64,000 nt of DNA. Origin: Panulirus ornatus. Taxonomy: Eukaryota; Arthropoda; Malacostraca; Decapoda; Palinuridae. The notes beneath the pieces were generated by a model. The model worked only from the letters and a program-made list of their open reading frames with translations. It searched no databases and was not told the origin of the DNA. This document shows positions 28,301 through 41,772 of this stretch, one piece after another (within the stretch, counting starts at the first letter, position 1; the number at the start of each line of letters is the position of its first letter). The position numbers and the translations under genes were made by a program. Where the stretch lies: assembly GCF_036320965.1 (NCBI RefSeq), contig NC_092279.1, positions 21,067,929-21,131,928 on the forward strand. Reading direction: 5' to 3'.

Positions 28301-31300
28301 ACAGAAAGAGAAAAGTAACACAAATAAATTAAATACTAGAAAACTATTACAAGAACACACATTTACTTCACATGCTAATCATCAAAAAGGGAAATAATCT
28401 TCCTATCACTAATTTGCATTATCATGGTCAAATGTTACCAAAGAACAAATCAGTGATAAAAGAAAGTGGGCTTTTGAATTTGGGAAACCCTCTCTTCCAG
28501 CAGAGATTCCTATGTGCATGAAAATCCAGTCCAACATTCACAGTGAGGCCATACCTTCCTATCTGGCCTTTTCTTAAGGCTATAATCTCCTCTTCATGAT
28601 TACACTCCTTTCCTATGTGTGCTATATTGCAAAACCAAAGAGCTTTACACTGGTATATCCCATTTAGTTGCATCAGACCAAAGGCAGGCGGTCTTACTTC
28701 ATCACATGATAAGAATAAAGAGAGAAGGGAATGCAAGTAAAACAACAGAGGGGATAGGAGGTACAGTAAAGAAAATATGTACATATTTAGATGTCATGAA
28801 GTCAAAATTCAAATCTGAAATATAAAATACCATTCGCACCTGAGCCAAATCCAAGACTTCAAAAATAATTGCCATATCTGAAGGTACAGGGAGAGTCTCT
28901 CCTGAAGGCAGACACAGCTTACGTGAGTCATCAAGAGCTGTGTTGAGGTTCTCTACCCATGATGCATCAGCTGGACCATCCAGTACCAGCCAGCATCTCT
29001 GGGACTTGCTTTGTCTGTCATTGAAGAAATGCATGCAATAACATTAGTTATGTAATAGCTATCAAAGAGAGATACTGACAGCTCAAGTGAGGATAATGAT
29101 CACACACAATAAACATCCTGAGAAATGATATTTGCAGAGTAATCATGTTTGCATGAGTAAGTCTGCTCTGAGCAGCAGAGGGTAAAATGAGGGAAAAGCA
29201 CTGTTTCTGAATAATTCTGAAAGAAAACCAGTGCTCATTAACTGCCTTTTATACACCTACTTAACAATAGCCCTAAAATCAAGATGGAAGGGAGGTCATA
29301 TGAGATTTCTCATAAGAAAACAATATCTCATCACAATTCTGAGCTTTTTCATGTTGATATACAAATATGAACTTACAGCCTCATAGTGGGACAGATTTAT
29401 GGTGCATAAAATTCATGAAAACTGAGATTGTAAGTAAACTCTTAATAAAGCAACCATGATTGGCTTTTGTAATAAGGGTTTAACGTTGGGTGGTGCCACT
29501 TACAGCTCAATGCACTTGATAACACAGGCCTGAGCAGTATGCTGTATGGCTACTAGGGATAAACAAACAAGCATAAGCTGGCCCTACTTATGTTGTGGTG
29601 GTCAAAGAAGTGAAATCCTGGAGGATACACACTATATTTACCAACTCCATCATTAACATTGATGTGAGTTTTTATCGTTTATGTTTGCCATTTCCCACAA
29701 GGAAGCACTTGGAACAGATGAATAAATGGCCTTGTTTATACAGATCCACTCTCTAGCAGTCATGTATAATGCACCAAAACCAGAGCTACAATCCAAAATC
29801 AGGCCCCACAGATCTTTCCATGGTTTCCCCAACTGCATAATATACCCTAGTTCAGCCCACTGAAAACATATTGCCTATGTATACCACATTGCTCCCATTT
29901 GCCCATCCCTTGCATGCTTCGTATTCTTCTGCATGTTCAGGCCCCGAGCCTTCACAGCATCTTTCAATCTATCCTTCCATCTCCTCCTTAGTTTCCCCCT
30001 TTTCCCTGTCCCTTCCACTTCAGGCAAGTATACCATTTAAGTCATCCTATGCTCACTCATCCTTTCCATGCATTCAAACCATTTCAGAACACACACTTCA
30101 ACTCTCTCATACCTTTTCTTCCCACCATTTCATTCTCTTATCCTATTATTTCTTATCTGATCAACCCTCTTTACATCACATACTGTCCTCAGGCAATTCA
30201 CTTACAGGGCATTCACCCTATCCATTACATCATTGCAAAAAGCCCATACCTCGCATCCCTACAGCACTGACAAAACCACTATACCAACAAACATACCTAA
30301 CGCTCCTCTTAAAGTCAGTGATCTCCCTTTCCATACATTTCTAAGTCAGCCAAAGACCTTTGCCCCCTTACCCAAGCTATGGCCCATTCCAGTTCCCATG
30401 TTCTATTCAGTGACACATGCACTCTAAGGTATCTAAAACACTCCACTTCCTCCAAATTATCTCCATTCAAACTCACATTCCAAATAACCTGTCTGTTTTA
30501 CCTGCTAAACCTAATAACCTAGCTTTTATTCACATCTAACCTTAACTTTCTCCTCTCACACATGACTATTACCAAATGAAAATAAAAAATCAACAAACCT
30601 GAGAATCTGAGCAACCAAGCCATCAGACCACTCACGAGACACTGGGTCCAGAAAACCAATCAGTTGTGACTGTGTAACTGTTTTGGGGTTTAAACTCTTA
30701 ATGGTGACTGGCCGATCACTTTCTACCAAACTCAGAGCTGATGAGAGAGTCTGCAGATAATACAATATATCATTAGAAAATAATTTGTTCTTTTGGGGTT
30801 TATCCCCAGAAGTACAGTATCATGGTTTCACAACAGGGTGCAAACATTCACATCATCCTTCAAATGCTGCATTCATGATGCATCTTACACTAACCTAAAC
30901 TGTACTTGTTCTAAAACTACAACTGCTTTCACACCATATCTTTCCATCTAATCTTTATTTTCCTCAGTACCTAAGTATATAACAGTAGTGTGAATTAGAA
31001 ACATTTAGTCAATTTTCCCTAACATACTTTAAATTGCTCATTTCACTTCATAACTTTGACATCTCTCAAAACAGTGGTACATTTTTATCATATTATGACA
31101 GCTGCATTATCATCAGATTGCAATACTCTCCCCCTAATAAAAAGTCACATATAACCCTCTCTCTCACTTATCATGCATATATAATGTACATGGCAAACTT
31201 GCATACATCCAGATTAAAAATGAAATTTTTACATGAGAAGTGCTGTACAAGTTGATACTTCCTTATCAAAGGTAGCAGGTTCCAAGAATGTATCAGTACA

Positions 31301-34300
31301 TATCAATCTTGGTTGGTCAAAAAATGCATGTTTTGTTACACTTTGTGTAAATCATGTGTATTGGACATATATCATATATCTTTAAGCTGATATTACACGT
31401 TAATCATAAATTTGAAACATTTAATATTGCCCTTCTTATTTTGAAAGTGATAGCTGCCTAAGCTATATAAATGTACAAATACTGACATATCACCATAGAT
31501 AGGGAAGGAAAAGAGGCTGTTGGTTACATATGGACAGAAAGGTCTGTGTGTTTATCAAGTGTAGCTTTATTTCATGGCTAGACATTGTAGGATAGTGTGC
31601 ATGTAAGTGTGTTCTCTGCTGCTCAATTTTTTTTTTTTTTGTTAGCACTGCAATGAGTTTGTTGAAGTCATTTGTGAATAACTGTTTGAGCAAAGATTTG
31701 CACTGTAAAGAAATGCAGGTGGTTACCGTATCTATTTTTGGAGACAGAGTACTACTTTATACAGCTAATTGTTCAGCTGTTGTTTATCTCTCCCCTTTGG
31801 CTGTACTTTTTAAGAATTAACCTTATCAAAAACAGTCACAATATCAGTGACAGCTTTTTCCTGAAAACAAACCCACAGTATGTATTTAGTGGTGTAAGTG
31901 TATGTAAAAGTTTATACTACAATAGATAGCCCTCTGTGAGTACAGAATGTAAGTCTGTATACATACATATGTACATTATTTGTACAGAAATAAGTATCTT
32001 CATTGTACTAATGCCTTACTCTGCATATCAGCAAATATAACAGTAACAAATACTTTCACATATACATGCTATTATAGGCACAGTGATCTGGTAAACATTC
32101 ATCTAATGAGTTCCTATCACCTACTGAGTTTATGGTCTGTACTCTAATTCATTTAAGAGGTTTGCTTTCCTTTGCTATGGTTTTTTTAGGTCTGCAATGT
32201 ATTTCTGTCTCCTAGAAGTGAACATTTATCTCATCCTAACATGGACCTTTTGCACTTTTCTCTTTGGTACATGTCCATTGCAGTACAAAATTAATTTTGA
32301 AACAGAAAATTCTCCATCTTACTCGCATCATTACTTTTTCCAGCATAAACCTTCAAATTTATTCACACTTACCTTGATAATGGTAGTTTTTGATGTGCAT
32401 GGGGATCCCACCAACATGACACCATGCCTCTCCCTCAGTGTTTCATTTAGTTGTACGATCTTTAGCATAAACTCACTCGTCATAAGCAATCCCATTTCTA
32501 CACATACCTGCCAAAGTACCACCACAAACATTCATAATCACAGTTAACACAAAGAAATCTACACTGCATATATAGTACAATACATATATTGGCAAAGGGT
32601 AAGTATACAATTAACCCAAACTAATGTATTTTTTCTTCTAATCACTCATAATCTTTTCATTTTAGTCATCAATTCTAATCCAAAAAACATATACCTTTTC
32701 GCCACACATGGAATATGTGTGGCGAGGTGGCGATGGGAATGAATAAAGGCAGACAGTGTGAATTGTGTGCATGGGTATATATGTATGTGTCTGTGTGTGT
32801 ATATATATGTGTACACTGAGATGTATAGGTATGTATATTTGCGTGTGTGGATGTGTGTGTATATACATGTGTATGGGGGTGGGTTGGGCCATTTCTTTCG
32901 TCTGTTTCCTTGCGCTACCTCGCAAACGCGGGAGACAGCGACAAAGCAAAATAAATAAATATAAAAAATATACCTTTTCAATATGCTTTGTAAGATTGTC
33001 ATCAGGTGGCTTTGGTGTGGGTGGCAACTCCATAAAGAAATCTTTCAGAATGTCTTCAAACCTGAGAAAGTCCTCAGCCACCAATTTAGGATGATTAACA
33101 TCTCGTAGGGCCTGTAGAACTATCTCTGTCTCTGACCATTCTGGGAAACAGATCCTCAATCTCCCGATGGTCATCAATACAGTTTTGACAGCTCGCATAC
33201 CTTTAGGACAGAATTCCTTTTTTTAACAAATATTCAAGAAAAGGATCTCAACTAAAAATTGAGTATATCATAGGGAAAAGAACAAACTATTTTACAAAAA
33301 ACAAACAAGATGAAAAGTTTGTATGAAAATCTAGGGTATATTTCAAAAGTTATGTCAGAGGAAAATAGAGTACTTTAAGAGACTAAATGGAGATGATGAT
33401 ATATAAGACATGGACATGAATACAGGACTTGAGGTCAGAATATGCTGAAAAGATATAGAGGAGAGAAAAACACTGTAAAGGAGGTAAGATGAGCAGTAAA
33501 TGGACCTAGAATAAGAGGAAGCTAAAGGTGAAGACGAGAAGTGTGATATGAAGAGTAGTGGTAAAGATGTTATTGAATGGATGTGGAAAGTGTGTAGAAA
33601 AGCACATAAAGATACTTGTGTGCCATAACTAGACAAAGGCAGTGACTGTTCAACTGTATAAGGGTAAGGAGAGCAATTTTGGTTGTAGGTTACAAAAAAA
33701 ATCATCTAACTGGCTAAGTATATGGGAGGACGATGATTGATCATGCTAAAAGGATTACTGACCTACAACAGGTGAAGAATAAGGTAGGTTTAGGAAAGGA
33801 AAGTGTGTACATCACATGTTCATACTTAGGATCAATGACATACACACTGGGGAGGCTGTGAGTTTAAGCCCCTGCTCTTATGCCCAAAAGTTCCCTTTTT
33901 TAAATCATGTAAGCTCTTAAAAAATGCCACCATCCTTTTTTTTCTATAAACCCCTGACCTTTTAATATTCTATGCAAGTTGATGTTTAGGTAGTAAGTGG
34001 TAAAAACCCAAAGAAAAAGAAAATGTACCCTACACTTACCCACTTTGTAGTGGCATACAATAAAGCATTTAGAGACTTTAAAAAAGTTCTGACTCTCTGG
34101 AGCTTTAGTTTTTTCAGCCTCTTTGAGACCAGAATTAAGACTGGAAGATAGAAGGTTGTACACGATAGCTAATACCCTCCTCTGCCTACATCCCATAAAA
34201 ATCACAGGACATACTATTTCATACTCACTATAATCACTAGTGACTAGTGACCATGACAATCATTTCAAATCTTAGCCATGTAACCAGGTCCTAAATCAAG

Positions 34301-37300
34301 AAGGTGCAGTGTGACTCTCAGTCAAAGAAGACTCATTGTTATTAAGTTATTCCGTTTATATTTTGAGACCTGCAGAGTTGCAGTTGGCAGATATGAAGAC
34401 TTTGTGGACACCTGTCCTTTGATGAACTGTTGGGTGGCCTACCCCTTTAATGTCACAAGGACTAGTCTCCCTTCTATGCACAAGGCTGTAGAGTGATTCC
34501 TGTTCTGACATTTCCATTATCAACAAATAGCAATACCATAGTACATAAAGCAGTAGGAAGCTTGGTGCTAACACATTTGGCACATTGGCCTACTTCTCTT
34601 AATCTGTCTTACCTTCCTTGTGATGTAGTAGATTTAATGCTTATGTTAGTGGAATACTCATTACACCAAAATATACATGAATACTTTGACTTAGTGCCAG
34701 TCATACCCATTTAATAAAACACGCTTTCAGCAACTGATTTGGGAACAGTGGTTTTATTGAAGATGGAGTGGTTCTAGTAGTCTCCTTAGTGAGTCTATAC
34801 GTGCAGTTTGGTAAAAAAAAAAAAAAAGTCAGGAATAGGCCCATCCCCCTCCATAGTTCTCTAAAAATGTCTCAAGTTATAGTAAAATGTAAATGGAGTG
34901 CACCCTCAAAGCTACTGAAATCCCATTAAAGGGATCCTGTAGTTGTATAACTGAAATGTATTTCTGTATATGAGCCACTACTTTAGTGGTTGTCAGGCTG
35001 CACCCCTATGACCAAGGTGACTCTTTTCTTCCTGCCTCACCCACATATGGACTGCTGTCATTCCATCCACAAACATACAAAATCTCCTTGTTATATGTAA
35101 CACCTGACAACACAACTAACACAGATTTTCCTGAAGTGAGCACTATGTGCTAGCCCTGCCTTTTGGCAAAATGGTTGGAGCAACAGATAGAAGCAGTAGT
35201 TGGAAGATTTAGGCAGGAGCATTAGGCAGAAGAAGTATGTAGGAAAATCAGGAAGGAGCATTAAGTAGAAGCAGTCTGTAGAAACATTAGGTAGAAGCTT
35301 CTGCAAACACTGTGCTAGAGTTCCCCTTTGCCAGAGGCCTGTTAAGGGTTAGGCATAAAGGCTAAGAAGTCACATTGGATTTCACTAGTTATGGAAACTA
35401 TTGCCATGGCCACCCTTTGAAAGAGTTCCAGATGGGAATAGGCATCAAAGATACTGATAGACAGATAGACAAATTTACATTACCAAGCAAAAACAGAAGT
35501 CTCGACAAACTTATGACAAAGTTTTAGGTAAAGTAGCCAAAATACTAGGCTAAAGTGATACAATACCTAGTATATATTTTGAACTTACTTTCTATTGAAA
35601 ATTTGAGCAGCACTCCAGCACAGTCTGGGTAGTGTAAACAAGAAGGGCAAGATCTGTTTCATTTTTCTATGAACTGCTTTGTGATACACCATTAATATGT
35701 GGTTTTGGTACATTACACATGACAGCCAGAGAATGGACATGAGTGGATGTGGCCTTCCTTCATCAGTTCCTGGCATTAACTCGCTAACGTGGGAAACAGC
35801 AGACATATATGAGAAGATTTTCTTGAACTTCTAATATAAATTAGAGATCAATGTATGATCAAGATTTGAAGATCTACTTTAATATATTTCTAATACAAAA
35901 ATATTAAAAGTTGCAATTATTCTCATTGTCTATAATACCTGTAATGCTTAAACACGAGATGGATAATGTACATAAAACCATAGCTTCAAATGTAATGAAA
36001 CACAGGTGGTAATAAAAATCAACAATATAAGATATCTATTCATTTATTATACTTAATTGCTGTTTCCTGCATCAGCAAGGTAGCACAAGGAAACAGTTGA
36101 AGAAATGGCCCAACCACCCACATACACCTGTATATACATAAACGCCCATACACGCACATATACATACATATACATACACAGACATATACATGTATACAAA
36201 TGTACATATTCATATTTGCTGCCTTCATCTATTCCTGTTGTCACTCCACCACACAGGAAAAAGCATCCCACCCCCTCCAGCAAGGTAGCGCCAGGAAAAC
36301 ACAAAAAAAGGCCACATTTGTTCACACTCAGTCTCTAGCTATCATGTGTAATGAACCAAAACCACAGCTCCTTTTCCACATCCAGGCCCCACAGACCTTT
36401 CCATGATTTACCCCAGACGCTTCACATGCCCTGGTTCAATCCATTGACAGCATGTCGACTTCGGTATACCATATCATTCCAATTAACCCTATTCCTTGCA
36501 TGCCTTTCACCCTCCTGTATGTCCAGACCCCGATCACTTAAAATCTTTTTCACTCCATCCTTCCACCTTCAATTTCATCTCCCGCTTCTCCTTCTTTCCT
36601 CCACCTCTGACACATATCCTCTTCGTCAATCTTTCGTCACTCATTCTCTCCATGTGTCCAAAACATTTCAACACACTCTCTTCTGCTCACTCAACCACAC
36701 TTTTTATTACCGCACATCTCTCTTACCCTTTTATTACCTACTTGATCAAACCACCTCACACCATACATTGTCCTCAAACATTTCATTTCCAACACATCCA
36801 CCCTCCTCTGCACAACCCTATCTATAGCCCATGCCTTGCAACCATATGACATTGTTGGAACCACTGTTCTTTCAAACATATTCATTTTTGCTCTCTGAGA
36901 TAACATTCTTGCCTTCCACACATTCTTCAATGCTCCCAGAACCTTCACCCCCTCCCCCACCCTTTGACTCACTTCCGCTTCCATGGTTCCACCCACTGCT
37001 AGTCCACGCCCAGATATCTAAAACACTTTACTTCCTCCAGTTTTTCTCCATTCAAACTTACCTCTAAATCAACTTGTCCTTTAGTCCTACTGAACCTAAT
37101 AACCTTGCTCTTATTCACATTTACTCTCAATCTTCTTCTTTCACACACTTTACCAAACTCAGTCATCAACTTCTGAAGTTTCTCACCCGAATCAGCTACC
37201 AGTGCTTTATCATCAGCGAACAACAACTGACTCACTTCCCAAGCCCTCTCATCCATAACAGACTGCATACTTGCCCCTCTTTCCAAAACTCTTGCATTCA

Positions 37301-40300
37301 CCTCCCTAACCACCCCATCCATAGACAAATCAAACAACCATGGAGACATCACCTACCCCTGCCGCAAACCGACATTCACTGGGAACCAATCACTTTCCTC
37401 TCTTCCTACTCGTACACAGACCTTACATCCTTGGTAAAAACTTTTCGCTGCTTCTAGCAACTTACCTCCCACACCATATACTATCAAAACCTTCCACACA
37501 GCATCTCTATCAACCCTATCATATGTGTTCTCCAAATCCATAAATGCTATATACAAATCCATCAGTTTTTCTAAGTAATTCTCACATACATTCTCCAAAG
37601 CAAACATCTGATCCACATACCCTCTACCACTTCTGAAGGCAATTTATTTTGGATGATATATCTGAAGAGTAAGCTACCAAGCACTGACCAAAGTCATAGT
37701 GGTGGTGAGGGTGAAGCATCTGGTTGGCAAGGTTCATGACACTGACGATACGAGCAGCAAGGGCATGGCCATGGAGGAACCCATAGGATAAGAGTGAAAC
37801 CTCAGCTATGTAGTGGTAATCTGCCACCATCATTGATACAGGTCGGAGGAGCAGCTGAAATAATTCATTGCATCAAATATGTCATCTGATTAATACGTAG
37901 TACAAACATGAAAACCTTCATAATAAATGATAAAACTTCCAGTTTTCTGACAAGTGAATCCTACAGTAAGTTAATCAAGCATTTCTGCTTCCTAAAATCA
38001 GTAAAATTAAAAAATATCTTTTTTCACACAACCCACAAGGAGTCCTACAAAAAAGGAACACAATAAAGATTGTTGACTCAAGGCTTCCAATACCTCCTAA
38101 TTACGGTGAGAAGAGGATATATTACCCAACATGGGGACTCAGTCATGCATAAATAATGTTGCTATCTCACCACTGATAACTAAATAATTAAGGTGCCTGG
38201 CTAAATGTATTTAGCACAATGATACTTGCAAATCAGGCTCTCCCTCTTTACACACACATTTGATAATGTCAGTCATCTTTTTTGAGAATTGTGCTGAAAC
38301 GTCTACAAAACCTCTAGGCTTATAATGAATGCAGTACTCAAAATATACTTCTGAAGTGACTTTTTTCACTGTTATATGGTTAAATACATTTTTTTAAACA
38401 ATATGTTGCTGTTTGCTGATGACAAAGCACTGCTGTCAGATTTGAGGGAGAAATGACTCAAGCTGGTGACTAAGTCTGGGAAAGTATGTGATATAAGGAA
38501 GTTAAGAGTAAATGTGAATAAAAGAGGGGTAGTTAGATTTAGCAGGGGAAAGGGACAGCTGGAAAGGTGTAAGTCTTGACAGAGAAAAATTCTGTTGTAG
38601 ATACCTAACAATAGATATGAAAGCATACTGAACCAGGGAAGCAGATGTGAATCGAAGGGTAGGTGAGGAGGGCCAAGGTTCTGGCGACAAAGAGGAATGT
38701 GTGGAAATTGAGGACGTTAGCTAGGAGGGCAAAAATGGGTATGCTGAAGTTACAATAGTCCTAAAAAGTGTTGAATGGATGTGTGGCATGGAGTATACAC
38801 GAGGATGTGTATAGGAGGGTAAATGTTTTGGAACTAAAATGTTTGAAGTCAACGTGTACTGTGAGGTGATTTGGTTGTGCATGTAATGAAAGGGAAGAGA
38901 GAAGTGTGTTAATAAAAAATAGTGTGGTTGAGAAGGCTGAAGAGGGTTTGCTGAAATGGTTTGGACATATGGAGAGAATAAGTGAGGAGAGGTTGAAAAT
39001 GAGGATATATATCAGAAATGGAGGGGACAAGAAGAAGGAATACACAAAACTGGAGATTGAAGAGCAGAGTTAGAGTTTGAGTAATACAGGCCAGAACATG
39101 TAGGGTAGGGTAAAGTGGGCATGGGATAGAGAGAATGGGAATGATGTGGTACATGGGGGTTAACATGCTGTCAATGGATTGAACCAGGGTATGTGCAGTG
39201 ACCAGGGGAGGCCATGGGAAGGTCTTTGGGCTTGGTTGTAGATAAGGGTGCTCTTGTTTCAGTGCAAATGCAGCCTTTCTTCACCTGTTCCTGGCTAAAG
39301 TGGTAAACAGAGAACAACTATGAAAAAAACTTACAATCTCAGCGAAGATAAGAGTTAAACCCCCCACTAAAATGACTGCTTTCACTTCATACAAAGAAAA
39401 CTACAGAAAAGAAGTTACTACTTTTATGTACCATCACCTTACCTTAAGGTTGTCAGGGAGTGCAACACGACCCCGATATTGTGGATTCATAGTTACAGCA
39501 ATGAAACCCTTAGCATCAAGAGTAAGGGGGTGGTCTCCTTCCATGCAGAATGTGTCCTTGGCCTCTCTTCTGGCACTTACTATTGTCAGGATTTGCTGGG
39601 CTGCCACACTTAACACCCCTACCTGTATCTCAGACCAACAACCAGATTCACAATACTTATGGTTAATGCATTACCATTAAAGAAGTGTCTCCTAATATGC
39701 AAACTTTCAGTATCAATGAAATTTTCTTTTCTAAAATCTGCAAAACTGTACTCTCAAATTTGCATCAAGTTAACCAAATTACAATATTGGCATGTAAGAT
39801 TATACAATCATGAAGCAATTCCAGTTGTAGACAAGCTATTATTTGCATCTTTCAATTAAAAAACCAAACCAATGATATATACAATTCTTTGTAGTAATGA
39901 CAGACACAATAGGAAATGGAGCTACTCAGCTTTTCTGATTAAGAGCACAAGAAAATAAGTACTGTGATGCAAAGTGGCTATAAGGGATGAAAAGGAAGGG
40001 CCTATGTATCATGTTAACATGAATATAATGAGAAAGACAAGGACAGTTTAACATGTTAGCATGAATATACTGAGAAAGACAAGGACAGTTGATCTCTGAA
40101 AGTAGATTTTGTTTCCAGACCATTCACTGAGCTGGCTTGATTACAGCTCCATAATGGAAGAGGCTGTATTAAAACAAGGCAAATGGGGTGTGATATCTAA
40201 TGAAAAGAGCCTTTACTTCCAAAGACCGGATGAGACACAAGATAAAACCTGAAGCACATTTCAACTGACCTACGGTAAGTCTCATGTACTTCATTAATTT

Positions 40301-41741
40301 TATAATAAAATGCACAATAGAATGAAATGCTCCAATTCATACACTAACAATCCAAATAAAAATCAATCAATATCCACAGAAAACAGTGATATATAGCTAA
40401 ACCAATCTTTTACCTACATATTACTGTTCATTTTTGAGGGCTATGATTAACTAAACATCATATGATCTTTCCATTTCAGGATCTAGTCACTATGACTAGT
40501 AAGAACTACCTAGCAGGCATCCTTTGAGCACTGTTAACTGAGGAAATCAAAGTCAAGAATATATGCTACCAAAAGATAATTGCATCCATTATCTTGCTAT
40601 AAAATTAACTGGTAACAGTCACATAGTAATACAGACAATAACATCCCTGTTGGACTATATATTTATTCTGAATTAAATGCTTAACTTGCCATCTAATTAT
40701 CATCAGAACTTACAAACGACTTCGTATTTTCAGCAAAAACAGCATGAAGTTATGGATCTTTTGGACAGGCTAGCCCTTCTTGCCTAAGCAAAATAGCATC
40801 AACGGCTGGACCTTTGAGGAAAAATCCTCCCTTTACTCCTTACTTTTGGAATGTGAAAATACAAATGGCAAGGATCTCCAGTGTCCAGCTCCACCCCTTG
40901 GCTGCCTTTTATAATGCAAGAGATGCATTGTACTGTAGCAATCTTACTCTCTATCTACAGAACAAAAAGTTATGGTTAACTTTCATGAGAAAGTTGCATC
41001 ATTTACTGTGAAAATGCTTCTAAAAAGATAACTCAAACGGTGATGTACTAATCTGATTCTGATAAATCAGTTATTCCATGTTACAAACCTCAAGTTTATT
41101 GAATTCATCAAAGCAGGCCCAGCTACCAGATGCTGCAACTCCAGTGAAGAACTTGCCCATTGAAATAAAGTCAAGGTCATCAGAACAATTGAAAACCAGG
41201 CAGTTCATTGCCAATGACCGGGCCAAGTCCTGCAATAGAGAGGTATCATAATTAATGATTAAGCAAATGGAAAAGCCTCAAATCTGCAGAAGCCCTATTA
41301 AAGGAGTTCCAGGGCTGTATAACAATTATACATAAATACATACAAACATATATACATATGTATTATATATACATATACTTTTTTTACAATACTTAATCGC
41401 TGTCTCCCGCGTCAACAAGGTAGCATGAGGAAACAGACGAAAAATGGCCCAACCCCTCATAGTGCTACCTCGCACACATGAGGGGGGAGGTAGATGGTAT
41501 TCCATGTGTGGCGAGGTGGCGATGGGAATGAATAAAGGCAGACAGTGTGAATTGTGTGCATGGGTATATATGTATGTGTCTGTGTGTGTATATATATGTG
41601 TACATTGAGATGTATAGGTATGTATATTTGCGTGTGTGGACGTGTATGTATATACATTGTGTATGGGGGTGGGTTGGGCCATTTCTTTCGTCTGTTTCCT
41701 TGCGCTACCTCGCAAACACGGGAGACAGCAACAAAGTATAA

Positions 41742-41772
<31 letters not shown>

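Noticed and set aside
32701..32723. Perfect 9-bp hairpin as a terminator or riboswitch
   Set aside because: It lies at the 5' end of a retroposon fragment in an intron. A role as a regulatory RNA has no support; it is noted only as part of the element.
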